A stretch of DNA of 64,000 nucleotides from Acidobacteriota bacterium. GTDB taxonomy: Bacteria > Acidobacteriota > Polarisedimenticolia > J045. Shown here piece after piece: positions 32,457 to 41,427 of this stretch. The DNA lies in NCBI GenBank assembly GCA_017994815.1, contig JAGOJY010000010.1, positions 1-64,000 on the forward strand, written 5' to 3'. Position numbers and translations under genes: made by a program. A model generated the notes under the pieces. The model did not search any database, was not told the origin of the DNA, and saw only the letters and a list, made by a program, of their open reading frames with translations. How positions within the stretch are numbered: position 1 is the stretch's first letter; every line of letters starts with the position of its first letter.

Positions 32457-33518
32457 CTACACCGGCGCGGACGGGAACTCCGGCTCGGCCAGCACGTCCC
32501 GCGCCTGGCGCCACAGGGCGAGGAGCACTGCCAGGAACACCGGCCCGAGGACCAGGCCGAGCAGGCCGTAGGCGACGAGCCCGCCGATGATCCCGAAGAA
32601 GACGAGGATGAACGGGACCTTCATGCCTTCGGCGATCAGGATCGGGCGCAGCAGGTTGTCGATCAGCGACACCACCAGCAGCGACCAGAGCGTGATGAAC
32701 AGCGCCTTGCCCCAGGCGCCCGAGGCAAACAGGGCGACGATGATCGGCACCCAGACCAGCCCCACGCCGAACGGCAGGATCGCCATCAGACCGGTGGCGA
32801 CGCCGAGCAAGACCGGCGCCCGCAGGCCCGCGACCCAGTAGCCGAACATCGCGGCCAGCCCCTGCGCGCCGGCGGTCAAGAGCCAGCCGTAGAACACGGC
32901 CGAGACCGTCTGCCGGACCTCCCCGATCAGGAGCAGCCCCTTGCCGCCGGCGATCCGGTCGAGCAGCGCGCGGGCCTCCGCGGCCAGCGCCTCCCCGTCG
33001 CGGTAGACGAAGAACAGCGTGAACACCGTGAGCAGCACGTGGAACGCCGCGCGCAGGACGTTGCGGCCGTACTGCAACGCCTTCTGCGCGGGCTTGAGCG
33101 CCTTCACCAGCCACCCCTTGCGCGCCTCCGAATCGTGGGATTGCCGGGCCAGGTCCTGCAGCTGCTCCTCGAGCCCGGGCACCTGCCGCACCCAGTCCGG
33201 CAGCACCAGTTCGTCGGCGCCGGCCCACTCGCGGAAGCGGTCCAGCTCCGGGCCAAGTTCGTTGATCATCGAGAAGCCGAGCCACAGCGTCGGCACGACG
33301 ACGCCGACCAGGAGCGCGAGCGTCATCACGAACGCGGAGAGGTCCGTCCGCCCGCGCAGGAACCAGCGCAGCCGGCGGTAGGCCGGCCAGGTCGCGGAGC
33401 CGAGGATCAGCGCCCACAGGATCGGGACGATGAACGGGCTGACGACCTTGAAGGTGCCGTACAGCAGGAGGGCCAAGGCCGCGAGGCCGAGGCCGAGCCG
33501 CAGGATCTCCGCGCGCAT
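32457..33518 (-). CDS. AI-2E family (PerM-like) transporter
   Basis: 353-residue inner-membrane protein with about eight TM helices: two at the N-terminus (LAALALLLYGTFKVV and FIVPILWALIL), a soluble middle (about 110-160) and a C-terminal bundle containing the ALLPFG-like MAILPFGVG and an LIDNLLRPILIAEG motif typical of the family. The transported substrate is uncertain in this family (autoinducer-2 or ions). It begins 9 bp after the asparaginase stop and is the last gene of the NUDIX-dusB-asparaginase operon. Confidence 0.9.
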   Translation of the reverse strand: MRAEILRLGLGLAALALLLYGTFKVVSPFIVPILWALILGSATWPAYRRLRWFLRGRTDLSAFVMTLALLVGVVVPTLWLGFSMINELGPELDRFREWAGADELVLPDWVRQVPGLEEQLQDLARQSHDSEARKGWLVKALKPAQKALQYGRNVLRAAFHVLLTVFTLFFVYRDGEALAAEARALLDRIAGGKGLLLIGEVRQTVSAVFYGWLLTAGAQGLAAMFGYWVAGLRAPVLLGVATGLMAILPFGVGLVWVPIIVALFASGAWGKALFITLWSLLVVSLIDNLLRPILIAEGMKVPFILVFFGIIGGLVAYGLLGLVLGPVFLAVLLALWRQARDVLAEPEFPSAPV

Positions 33519-33527
33519 CGGCAGATG

Positions 33528-34526
33528 CTAACCCGGGCCGACCGGGACGAGGCAGCGGATCGCGCCGGCGGGGCGGCCGAGCAACGTGGCGACCTCGGGG
33601 ACGTGGTCGGCCCACAGCCGCTGCCGCTGGGCCGGTTCCAGCGCCAACAGGCGCGAGGCGAGCGCGATCCCGAGGGCCGGCCGCGCCCGCGCGTCGTCGC
33701 CGTCGCCGACCTTGACCAGGACGCCGAGCGGCCCGTCGTCGGTGCGCAGCGCGAGGGCGTACACGCCCTCGGCGCCGCTCTTGGCGAACGCCCGGCCGGG
33801 CGCGGACTCCATGATGTCGGTCTCGAGCCGGCCGCGGCCCGCGATCATCAGCGGCTGCGAGGTGGATGCGCGCCAGACGCGGGCGAGCGGCCCGTCCCCG
33901 GCGGCGAGGCGCGCGAGCGCCCGTGCCGCCGCGGCGGCGGGCACGACGAACGAGGGTGCGGAGCAGCCGTCGGTGACGGTCGCCAGCTCGGCCGGCAACA
34001 CGCCCGCGGCGTCGGCCAGGAGTCGCGCGATGCCCTGCTGCCACGGGTGCGCCGGGTCGAGGTAGGTGTCGAGCGGCAGGCCGAGGTGGATCGAACCGGC
34101 GAGCATCGCCGCGTGCTTCCCCGAGCAGTTGTTCTGCAGGACCGTGGGCCCGGTGCGGCGCGCGAGCAGTTTCGCGGCGCGGTCGAACGGCGGGTGCACG
34201 CCGCAGCGGAGCATCCGCTCCTCGACGCCGCCCTTGCGCATCAGCGAGGCGACCTGTGCCACGTGCTCCGGCGTCCCGCCGTGCGAACCGACCGCGACGG
34301 CCAGCTCGGCGTCGGTGACGCCGAGCGCCTCGGCCGCGCCGGACGCGACGAAGTGTGCCGCCTGGAACGGCTTGCCCGCGGAGCGCAGCACGACGCGGTG
34401 GGCCGGATCACCGCGGCTCTCGACGACGCGGCCGTCCGGGTCCGCGACCACCAGCAGCCCGTGGTGGATCGACTCCACGACGTCGCCGCGGAGCACCTCG
34501 ACCAGCGGGACGAACGGCGAACTCAT
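33528..34526 (-). CDS. Asparaginase (L-asparaginase II, Rhizobium type)
   Basis: 332 residues of the PF06089 type, structurally unrelated to E. coli AnsA/AnsB and predicted to hydrolyse asparagine to aspartate. Family motifs include RSAGKPFQA, AVGSHGGTPEH and NNCSGKHAAML, where the last Ser-Gly-Lys-His is characteristic of the active site. ATG 34526 overlaps the dusB stop by 4 bp, so translation is coupled. It is a metabolic gene in an operon with RNA-modification and NUDIX genes and has no obvious pathway link to them. Confidence 0.88.
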   Translation of the reverse strand: MSSPFVPLVEVLRGDVVESIHHGLLVVADPDGRVVESRGDPAHRVVLRSAGKPFQAAHFVASGAAEALGVTDAELAVAVGSHGGTPEHVAQVASLMRKGGVEERMLRCGVHPPFDRAAKLLARRTGPTVLQNNCSGKHAAMLAGSIHLGLPLDTYLDPAHPWQQGIARLLADAAGVLPAELATVTDGCSAPSFVVPAAAAARALARLAAGDGPLARVWRASTSQPLMIAGRGRLETDIMESAPGRAFAKSGAEGVYALALRTDDGPLGVLVKVGDGDDARARPALGIALASRLLALEPAQRQRLWADHVPEVATLLGRPAGAIRCLVPVGPG

Positions 34527-35518
34527 GCGCCGACGCGCGCGGCGTCGCGCGGGAAGTGTCGCTCGAGCAGGTCGAGGAACTCGCCCGGGTCGCGGAGCTG
34601 CCCGATCGCCTCGCGCAGGCGGCGCGCCCCCGCCAACCCGTGCGTGTAGCGTCCGGTGAACGTGCGCAGCTTGTGCAGCGCCGCGCGCGGCTCCTCGTCG
34701 CGCAGGATCCAGCGGAAGTGGGTCTCGATGATCTGCCGGCGCTCGGCCAGCGTGGCCGGCCGGTCCTCGTCCCCGTCCGCCAGCGCCGCGGTGCGGCGGA
34801 AGATCCACGGGTCGGTCAGCGCCCCGCGGCCGATCATCACCGCGTCGCAGCCGGTCTCGCGGAACATCGCCAGCGCCTGCGCCGGCTCGGTCACGTCGCC
34901 GTTGCCGATCACCGGGATCGACAGCGCGGCCTTCAGCTCGGCGATGCGCGACCAGTCGGCGCGGCCGGTGTACATCTGGCGCGCGGTGCGCGCGTGCAGC
35001 GTCACGGCGTCCACGCCGAGGTCCTCACAGATCCGCCCGAGTTCGACGAAGTTGACCGGCGTCTCGCCGCCGCCGGTGCCGAGGCGGAACTTGACGGTCA
35101 GCGGGATCGACAGCCGCTTGCGGCAGGCGGCGATGATCGCCGCCGCCTGGCGCAGGTCGCGCATCAGCGCGGCGCCGGCGCAGCCGTTGAGGACCTTGTT
35201 GGCCGGGCAGCCCATGTTGATGTCGCAGATGTCCGGCCCGAGCTCCTCGACGATCGCCGCGCAGTCCGCCATCCGCCCCGGCTCGCGGCCGTAGATCTGG
35301 ATCGCCAGCGGCCGCTCCTCCTCGGCGAACGCCAGCTTCTCGATCATCGGCCGGCTCCCGCGGGTCACCGCCTCGGACGAGATGAACTCCATCGAGACGA
35401 GGCCCACGCCTCCCGTGCGCCGGATCAGCAGCCGAAAGTGGCGGTCGCAAATGCCCGCCATCGGCGCGAGCACGAGCGGCGGGTCGAGCGCGACCCGTCC
35501 GATGTGCAGCGGCGTCAC
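34523..35518 (-). CDS. dusB: tRNA-dihydrouridine synthase
   Basis: 331-residue FMN-dependent reductase of tRNA uridines. TIM barrel with APMAGICDRHFR at the N-terminus and the catalytic Cys in INMGCPANKVLNGCAGA. The FMN-phosphate motif IPVIGNGDV and IGRGALTDPWIF are intact, and a C-terminal helical tRNA-binding domain follows. GTG 35518 overlaps the NUDIX stop by 4 bp (GTGA). Closest to DusB from motifs, but the subfamily was not tested. Confidence 0.9.
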   Translation of the reverse strand: MTPLHIGRVALDPPLVLAPMAGICDRHFRLLIRRTGGVGLVSMEFISSEAVTRGSRPMIEKLAFAEEERPLAIQIYGREPGRMADCAAIVEELGPDICDINMGCPANKVLNGCAGAALMRDLRQAAAIIAACRKRLSIPLTVKFRLGTGGGETPVNFVELGRICEDLGVDAVTLHARTARQMYTGRADWSRIAELKAALSIPVIGNGDVTEPAQALAMFRETGCDAVMIGRGALTDPWIFRRTAALADGDEDRPATLAERRQIIETHFRWILRDEEPRAALHKLRTFTGRYTHGLAGARRLREAIGQLRDPGEFLDLLERHFPRDAARVGA

Positions 35519-36066
35519 GTCCCGCCCTCGCCGGCCAGCGCCAGCCAGTGGAACGCCGCGACGACCAGCGCGTGGCGGATCTGGCCCGTCCGTATCAGCC
35601 CCGGGACGGCGTCGAGCGGCTTCAGCAGCACCTCGATCCGCTCGTTCGGATCGGGCTGCGGGTCGCCGACGCGGCGCGCGCCGCGCGCCACGTACGAGAA
35701 GCAGGTGTTGGTCTGCACGGCGGGGTTGGGCCACACGCTGCCGAGCAGTTCGACGCGCGCGGCGGCGTAGCCGGTCTCCTCGCGCAACTCGCGGGCCGCG
35801 GCGGCCTCGGGCGTCTCGCCCGGGTCGACGAGCCCGCCGGGGATCTCCAGTGTCACGGCGCGCACGCCGTGGCGGAACTGTCGGATCAGGACCACCTGCC
35901 CGTCGTCGGTGATTGGGATCACGTTGATCCAGTCGGACGACATCAGCACGACGAAGTCGCGCTCCACCCCTTCAGGGTCGAGACGATAGCGGTCCTCGAA
36001 CAGGTCGAAGATCCGGTGCCGGGACACCGCCCGGCTCTGCAGGAATTTCCAGCTCTGGTCCGGCAT
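35515..36066 (-). CDS. NUDIX hydrolase, ADP-ribose pyrophosphatase-like
   Basis: 183 residues. The Nudix box GGLVDPGETPEAAAARELRE with following ETGY is complete. The upstream VVLIRQFRHGVRAVTLEIPGG is the usual lead-in of ADP-sugar pyrophosphatases, so hydrolysis of ADP-ribose or a related nucleotide sugar is likely. ATG 36066 is the first gene of the operon leading to dusB, asparaginase and the AI-2E transporter. A weak TAGCCT -10 lies just upstream. Confidence 0.9.
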   Translation of the reverse strand: MPDQSWKFLQSRAVSRHRIFDLFEDRYRLDPEGVERDFVVLMSSDWINVIPITDDGQVVLIRQFRHGVRAVTLEIPGGLVDPGETPEAAAARELREETGYAAARVELLGSVWPNPAVQTNTCFSYVARGARRVGDPQPDPNERIEVLLKPLDAVPGLIRTGQIRHALVVAAFHWLALAGEGGT

Positions 36067-36146
36067 GGGCGCGCACAGGCTACCCTGTCCCCCGCGACAT
36101 GCCCAACGCCTGTCGGCCCGACCCCGTCCAGTACTCGGACCGGCTC

Positions 36147-36932
36147 CTAGAGTTGGCCGGTGGCCGAGAGGAACTCGTCCTCGTCCCACGGCGTGCGACA
36201 CGCGGCCGGATCGCGCCGGCAGAGGTAGATCTCGTGCCCCGGGCGCGCCGTGACGCGCAGGCCGGCCGCGCGCAGCAGCGCCTCGACCGCGGCGTGGTTG
36301 GCGATCCACCAGTTCGTCGGGTCGCCGGCCATGCTGCGCTCGATGAACGCCATCTTCGGCCAGCCCCGCTGAAGGAGCGTCTGGCGCTCGTCGATCGGGA
36401 AATCCTCCGGCGGCTCGAGCGCCTTGCGGCCGGGCATCGTCAGCGTCTGGAACACGAGCCAGTTCTCCGCCAGCCGCGCCGCGATGTCGAGCCCGAGGGT
36501 CGGGTAACGCAGGTGGTAGAACACGCCCATGAACAGGACCAGGTCGAAGCGCTCGCGGCCGCGCGCCAGCTCGTAGACCTGCTGCCGCCGGTAGTCGATC
36601 GCGTTCGCGAGGCCGAACACCGACGCGGCCCACTTGGCCTGCTCGAGGTAGTGCGGGTCGTGGTCGATCGCGACCACACGCGCTCCGCGCCGCGCGAGTT
36701 CCAAGGAGTAGTACCCGGCGTTGCAGCCGATGTCGAGCACGCGCCAGCCGTCGATCCGCTGCGGCAGGTGCGCCGCGACCTGGCGCCACTTGAACGACGG
36801 GAAGTCGCCGAGTGGGTGGTCCGGCGCGGTCTGGATCCCGCCCGGCAGGTGCAGGTTGTGGAACCAGGGGCCGAGCTCGGCGACGCGCTGCCGCATCCGC
36901 TCCCGCTCGCCGATCATCTCCGGCGCGCTCAC
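36147..36932 (-). CDS. SAM-dependent methyltransferase of the glycan cluster
   Basis: 261 residues. Class I methyltransferase with motif I VLDIGCNAGYYSLELARRGA, an acidic-loop VVAIDHDP and motif IV-like DLVLFMGVFYHLRYP. It resembles the family I remember as TIGR04290 (Rta_06860 type), which co-occurs with the radical SAM type encoded nearby; that needs an HMM check. The C-terminal GHEIYLCRRDP is also part of that pattern. GTG 36932 overlaps the CgeB-like gene stop by 4 bp. It is the last gene of the 46.0 to 36.1 kb operon. Target unknown; sugar O-methylation is plausible. Confidence 0.82.
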   Translation of the reverse strand: MSAPEMIGERERMRQRVAELGPWFHNLHLPGGIQTAPDHPLGDFPSFKWRQVAAHLPQRIDGWRVLDIGCNAGYYSLELARRGARVVAIDHDPHYLEQAKWAASVFGLANAIDYRRQQVYELARGRERFDLVLFMGVFYHLRYPTLGLDIAARLAENWLVFQTLTMPGRKALEPPEDFPIDERQTLLQRGWPKMAFIERSMAGDPTNWWIANHAAVEALLRAAGLRVTARPGHEIYLCRRDPAACRTPWDEDEFLSATGQL

Positions 36933-38026
36933 GGTCGCACCTCGGCCGGCGCGCTCCGCGCCGCGGGCACCGACGTCGCCTCGGCCGCGTAGGCCAGGAA
37001 CTCCGCCGCCCGCTGCCGCGCGGTGTGCGCGGACAGCACCTTGTCGCGCGCGCGGCGCGCCAGCGCCTGGCGCTCGCGTTCCGGCGTGGCGCGCAGCCAT
37101 TCGAGCACCTGCCCGGCATTCCCGGCGACCGCGATCTCGCGGCCGGGGACGAAGAACTCCTCCAGTCCCGGCCACGCGTCGCTGATCACCGGCACGCCGC
37201 ACGCGGCCGCCTCGAACAGGCGCACGCTCGGGGAGTGGCCCGCCGCGACCATGTCGGCGCGCGTGATGTTCAGCGCGAAGCGGTGCCGGCCGTAGAAGGC
37301 CGGGTGGTCCGGCGGGGCGACGTGCTCGATCCGTGCCACGTTGGCCGGCCAGCTCACGGCTTCGGGGTACTGCGGGCCGGCAACCGTGAACCGTCCCACG
37401 GGCCAGCGCCGCGCGGGCTCGATCAGCAGCCGCTCGAGCGCCGGCTGGCGGTCGGCGCTGTACGTGCCGAGATAGCCCAGCTCGGCGTCCGGCTCGTCCC
37501 CGGTGGGGGCGTAGGCCCGCGGATCGACCGAGCAGTACAGCGCGCGCGCCCGCCGCGCGCCCCACTGCCGCTCCAGCCGGCGCAGCATCGGCCCGCCCGT
37601 GAACGACAGGTACAGGTCGAAGCGCGGGACCAGCGCGGGTTCCAGGTACTCGCAGGCGCCGCGCGCGAGCGCCGCGACGGTCACCGGCGTGTCGATGTCG
37701 TAGAACGCCGTGACCCCGCGCGCGGTGGCCAGCATCCACGCCGCCGCCGCGGTTCCTTGCGGCACGTACGATCCGATGACGGCGATGTCGGCCTGCCGCA
37801 CGTCGGACTCGAAGCGGCGCAGCTCCTCCAGCGAGCCGTACAGCTCCGTCCGGCAGTACGGCGGCGACGGCAGGTCGCGGTGGCTCGCGTACCACGGCAC
37901 GTCGCGTTCGAGGAACAGCACCTCGTGGCCGTCGCGCGCCAACTCGCGGACGAGCGCGCGGTACGTGGTCGCGTGGCCGTTGCCCCACGACGAGGTGATC
38001 GACAGTCCGAGGATCACGATTTGCAT
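36929..38026 (-). CDS. CgeB-like glycosyltransferase (copy A)
   Basis: 365 residues, GT-B-like fold with a CgeB/Glyco_trans_1_2 C-terminal part (RLFEAAACGVPVISDAWPGLE, the donor-site Glu motif). The N-terminus MQIVILGLSITSSWGNGHA and ERDVPWYASHRDL are nearly the same as in the gene at 49242-50336, so the two are paralogues. The sugar donor is unknown. It starts 4 bp after the stop of the next CgeB-like gene and overlaps the methyltransferase start. Confidence 0.85.
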   Translation of the reverse strand: MQIVILGLSITSSWGNGHATTYRALVRELARDGHEVLFLERDVPWYASHRDLPSPPYCRTELYGSLEELRRFESDVRQADIAVIGSYVPQGTAAAAWMLATARGVTAFYDIDTPVTVAALARGACEYLEPALVPRFDLYLSFTGGPMLRRLERQWGARRARALYCSVDPRAYAPTGDEPDAELGYLGTYSADRQPALERLLIEPARRWPVGRFTVAGPQYPEAVSWPANVARIEHVAPPDHPAFYGRHRFALNITRADMVAAGHSPSVRLFEAAACGVPVISDAWPGLEEFFVPGREIAVAGNAGQVLEWLRATPERERQALARRARDKVLSAHTARQRAAEFLAYAAEATSVPAARSAPAEVRP

Positions 38027-38030
38027 CGCG

Positions 38031-39128
38031 TCAGCCCGCGTGCTGGGCGGCGCCCCGCCCTTCCAGCAGTGCCTCGAGATGCCGCGCCCGGTGCGCGTAG
38101 GTGTGCTCGCCGAGCACCCGCCGGCGCGCGGCGCGGCCGATCTCCGCCGCCCGCCGTGCGCCGAGTCGCTCGAGCTGCGCCGCGACCTCGGCGCCGCTCC
38201 CCGCGACCAGCACTTCCCGCTCCGGCTCGAGGAACAGCGCCAGGCCGCTCCAGCGGTCGGTGATGATGCAGGCCCCGGCGCCCGCGGCCTCGAACACGCG
38301 CGTGGCGGGGGAGAAGCCGTAACGCGCCATGCTCTCGCGGCTGATGTTCAGCACCGCGCGCGGCGTGCAGTTCAGCGCATTGTGGTCCGCGGTGAAGACG
38401 TGGCCCAGCTTGCGGACGTTCGGCGTCGCGGGCTTGTCGTCCCAGCCGGCCCCGCCGAGCAGGAACGCGCGGTCCGGCAGGAGCGCCGCGGCGCGCAGGA
38501 AGAACTCCTCGACGCGCTCCTCGCGGTCCGGCAGGCGGTTGCCGAGGAACGCGAGGTCGCCGGCGAAGCGCGGCTCGGGCGGGACCGGGTGGTGCGTGAC
38601 GGGGTCGAGCGCGTTGTAGATCGGCACGCAGGCGCGCGCGCCGAGCCGGGTGTAGGCCTCGACCACCGGCGGTCCGCCGCCGTAGGTCAGCACGAGGTCG
38701 TAGCGCGGGATCAGCGCGGCGAACGGGTCCGCGGGATCGGCCGCGACGCGGTCGAGCGTCGCCGGCGCGTCCACGTCGAGGAAGGCGACGATGCGCGCGG
38801 ACGACTGGAGCTCCAGCACGCCGCACTCGAGTTCGCGGTCGAAAACGCCGACCCCGCTGGCCTTGACCACCACGTCCGCCGAGCGTCCGGAGTCCAGCAC
38901 GCGCGCGAGCGCCGTCTCGTCCGCCGGGTACACGACGACCTCGGCCCACGGCGGGTCGTCGATGTCGCGGTGCTGCTGGCGCCCGTAGGCGTCCGGCTCG
39001 TAGAACGTGACGCGGTGGCCGCGCTGGGCGAGGGCCCGGATCAGCCCGCGGTAGTAGGTCGCGGCCCCGTTCCAGTACGCGGAAACGAGGCTCGAGCCGT
39101 AGAACGCGATGTGCAACCCCGATTTCAA
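38031..39128 (-). CDS. CgeB-like glycosyltransferase (copy B)
   Basis: 365 residues, same fold class: N-terminal IAFYGSSLVSAYWNGAATYYRGLI, C-terminal RVFEAAGAGACIITDRWSGL and a REVLVAGSGAEVAAQL helix. TTG 39128 was chosen because GGAGG lies 7 nt upstream and the start overlaps the preceding stop (TTGA); GTG 39134 is too close to that site. It probably adds one sugar of the same glycan as its neighbours. Acceptor and donor are unknown. Confidence 0.82.
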   Translation of the reverse strand: MKSGLHIAFYGSSLVSAYWNGAATYYRGLIRALAQRGHRVTFYEPDAYGRQQHRDIDDPPWAEVVVYPADETALARVLDSGRSADVVVKASGVGVFDRELECGVLELQSSARIVAFLDVDAPATLDRVAADPADPFAALIPRYDLVLTYGGGPPVVEAYTRLGARACVPIYNALDPVTHHPVPPEPRFAGDLAFLGNRLPDREERVEEFFLRAAALLPDRAFLLGGAGWDDKPATPNVRKLGHVFTADHNALNCTPRAVLNISRESMARYGFSPATRVFEAAGAGACIITDRWSGLALFLEPEREVLVAGSGAEVAAQLERLGARRAAEIGRAARRRVLGEHTYAHRARHLEALLEGRGAAQHAG

Positions 39129-40291
39129 GAGCACGCCTCCTGCGGCCGCGCGGCCGGCGCCCGCGCGCCATCCGCCGGTTCGATCTGGTCCAGGATCGCC
39201 AGCAGTTCGTCCACCCGGTGCGCGCAGGTGTGGCGCGCGAGGATCGTCTCCAGCCCGCTCGCGGCGAGCCGCGCCGCGACCAGCGCGTCGTGCAGCAGGA
39301 ACCGCAGGTGCTCGCGCATCTCGGCGCCGTCGCGCGCGACGAGGTAGTCGCGGCCCGGCCGGAACAGCCCCTCGGCGTCGTCCCACGGTGCGCAGACGAG
39401 CGGGATGCCACAGGCGAGGGCCTCGAAGACGCGGATCGTCGGGATCCCGGGGAGCGCCTCGGCGTAGGGCCGGCGCGGGACGTGCACCGTGGCGCGAAAC
39501 GCGGAGAACACGCGCGGGACATCGAAGTTGGGCAGCCAGCCGGCGTACTCCACGCCGGCCCGCCGCAGCGCCTCCAGCGCCGGCGGCGGGTAGCGCACGC
39601 CGTGCACCCTCGCCTCGAGGCCGAGCGAGCGCACCGGGCCGAGGAAGAACTCCTGCAGCTCGCGCGCGCGCTCCTCGTCGCCCCAGTTTCCGACCCAGAC
39701 CAAATCGCCCACGGGCTTGGCACAGGGCAGCGGGCGGAACACGCGGGTGTCGGCGGCCTCGTGCCAGGTCCAGCAGGCGGCGGCCCAGCCGCGCGACAGG
39801 TACAGCTCGCGCAGCGACTCGCCGAACGCCAGGACGCCGTCGTAGTGCTCGAGGTCGAACGCGGCGATCGCGCCGCTGTCGCTCGCGGCGCGGTGGTGCG
39901 TGTCGTGGAACAGCAGCCGGTAGCCCGGCGATGCCGCGCGGTGGCGCCCGAGGCGGGCGACCAGTTCGGGGTCGTTCCACTCGTGGACCAGGACCAGGTC
40001 CGCGCCGTCGGTCGCCTCGTCCAGGTCGAGCCGGTCGAGGGCGTAGGTGCGGCTCGCCAGCCCGGGGTAGGCCCGGCGAAAGCGCTCGAACGGCTCCGTG
40101 CCCTGTTCCGCGCGCAGGTTGGCGGCGCTCCAGCCGTCCGCCGGCTCGTACACCGCGACCTCGTGCCCGCGGGCGAGCAATTCGCTGGCCACGCCGCGCA
40201 GGAAGTGCGCGTTGCCGTGGTTCCAGTCCGACACCAGCGAGTGGTAGAACAGCACCACGCGCCGCCGCCGCGGCGCGTGGTGCTGCGTCAC
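39125..40291 (-). CDS. CgeB-like glycosyltransferase (copy C)
   Basis: 388 residues. The N-terminal basic stretch is followed by VVLFYHSLVSDWNHGNAHFL, which matches the start pattern of copies A and B, and the C-terminal part by IRVFEALACGIPLVCAPWDDAEG. The middle contains EWNDPELVARLGRH, plausibly acceptor side. GTG 40291 overlaps the GT4 stop (GTGA) and has GGAGG four bases upstream. Diverged but recognisably the same family; donor unknown. Confidence 0.8.
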   Translation of the reverse strand: MTQHHAPRRRRVVLFYHSLVSDWNHGNAHFLRGVASELLARGHEVAVYEPADGWSAANLRAEQGTEPFERFRRAYPGLASRTYALDRLDLDEATDGADLVLVHEWNDPELVARLGRHRAASPGYRLLFHDTHHRAASDSGAIAAFDLEHYDGVLAFGESLRELYLSRGWAAACWTWHEAADTRVFRPLPCAKPVGDLVWVGNWGDEERARELQEFFLGPVRSLGLEARVHGVRYPPPALEALRRAGVEYAGWLPNFDVPRVFSAFRATVHVPRRPYAEALPGIPTIRVFEALACGIPLVCAPWDDAEGLFRPGRDYLVARDGAEMREHLRFLLHDALVAARLAASGLETILARHTCAHRVDELLAILDQIEPADGARAPAARPQEACS

Positions 40292-41427
40292 GACGCCTCC
40301 CGCACCGCCACGCCGTCGCGGTGTGCCGCGATCGCGTCGCGGTAGAGCGCGAGGTAGCTCAGCGCCATGCGCTCGGGCGTGAAGCGGTCGGCGCGGCGCC
40401 GGGCCCGCGTCGCCAGCTCGGCCCGCCGCTGCCCGTCCTGGATCAGCCCGTTGAGCGTCGCGGCGAGACCGCGCATGTCCTGCGGGCCGACGTAGACCGC
40501 GGCGTCGCCCCACACCTCGCGCAGGCTGGGGATGTCGCCGAGCACCAGGACGCAGCCGGCCTGCGCCGCCTCCAGCACCGACAGGCCGAACGGCTCGTAG
40601 CGCGCCGGTAGCGCGTAGATCGCGGCCCGCGCGTACCAGCGGAAGACCTCCTCCGCGCCCAGCAGCCCGAGCGAGTGCGCGCGCTTGAGTTCGACCGTCG
40701 CCCCCGAGGGGTGGCGCGGGTCACCGGCGATGTTCACGGCCCACGGGATCTCGCCGGCGACGCGGTCGAGCGTGACGAGGTTCTTGGCCTCGTCCCACAC
40801 CCGGCCGGCGGCGAAGACGATCGGCTCCTTGACCGCGATCGCGCCGGGGCGGCTCGCGCGCCCGTTCGGGATCACGCGCGAGTGGGGCAGCGGGCCGTAA
40901 TGGCGCTCCAACTCGCCCAGCATCGCCGCGGTCGGCGCCGCGACGGCCAGCGTGCCGCGCAGCCCGCGCGCGACGACCTCGCGGTAGCGGTCCCACGCGC
41001 GCGGCGCCGGCTCGCGGTGCACCGCCTCCCACCACGAGAGCACGCAGGAGTGGCCGACCACGATCGACGGCACGCCCCACGCGAGGTGCCCGTGGGCGTA
41101 GTGGTTGAGGTGCACCAGCTCGGGCTGGACCTCGTCCGCGAGGTCGAGGAGCCACTCCCCCGCCCGCTCGAGGTCCCGCCACGGGTCGTCCATCCACTCC
41201 AGGCGGAAGCGGCTCTCGTGCAGCTTGACGCCGCGCAGCGCCCGCACCTGGCGGCGCTGCGAATCGCTCGGCAGCCCGCCCATCGCCGCGAGGTGCACCT
41301 CGATCCCGTGGCGCGACAGCGCGCGGGCGAGGTCGATCGCGTACGTCCAGACACCGCCGACGGTGTCGCAGCTCATCAGCACCCGGCGCGGGGCCGGGGC
41401 CCCCGCCAGATCAAGATATCTCCGCAT
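40288..41427 (-). CDS. GT4-family glycosyltransferase
   Basis: 379 residues, GT-B fold. Start MRRYLDLAG then RRVLMSCDTVGGVWTYAIDL, the Gly-rich N-terminal loop of retaining GT4 enzymes. The C-terminal signature is YEPFGLSVLEAAQAGC, where the EPFGLSVLE motif binds the nucleotide sugar. ATG 41427 has GAGG 6 nt upstream and overlaps the radical SAM stop by 17 bp. It should transfer a hexose or aminosugar to the growing glycan on the cytosolic side. Confidence 0.9.
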   Translation of the reverse strand: MRRYLDLAGAPAPRRVLMSCDTVGGVWTYAIDLARALSRHGIEVHLAAMGGLPSDSQRRQVRALRGVKLHESRFRLEWMDDPWRDLERAGEWLLDLADEVQPELVHLNHYAHGHLAWGVPSIVVGHSCVLSWWEAVHREPAPRAWDRYREVVARGLRGTLAVAAPTAAMLGELERHYGPLPHSRVIPNGRASRPGAIAVKEPIVFAAGRVWDEAKNLVTLDRVAGEIPWAVNIAGDPRHPSGATVELKRAHSLGLLGAEEVFRWYARAAIYALPARYEPFGLSVLEAAQAGCVLVLGDIPSLREVWGDAAVYVGPQDMRGLAATLNGLIQDGQRRAELATRARRRADRFTPERMALSYLALYRDAIAAHRDGVAVREAS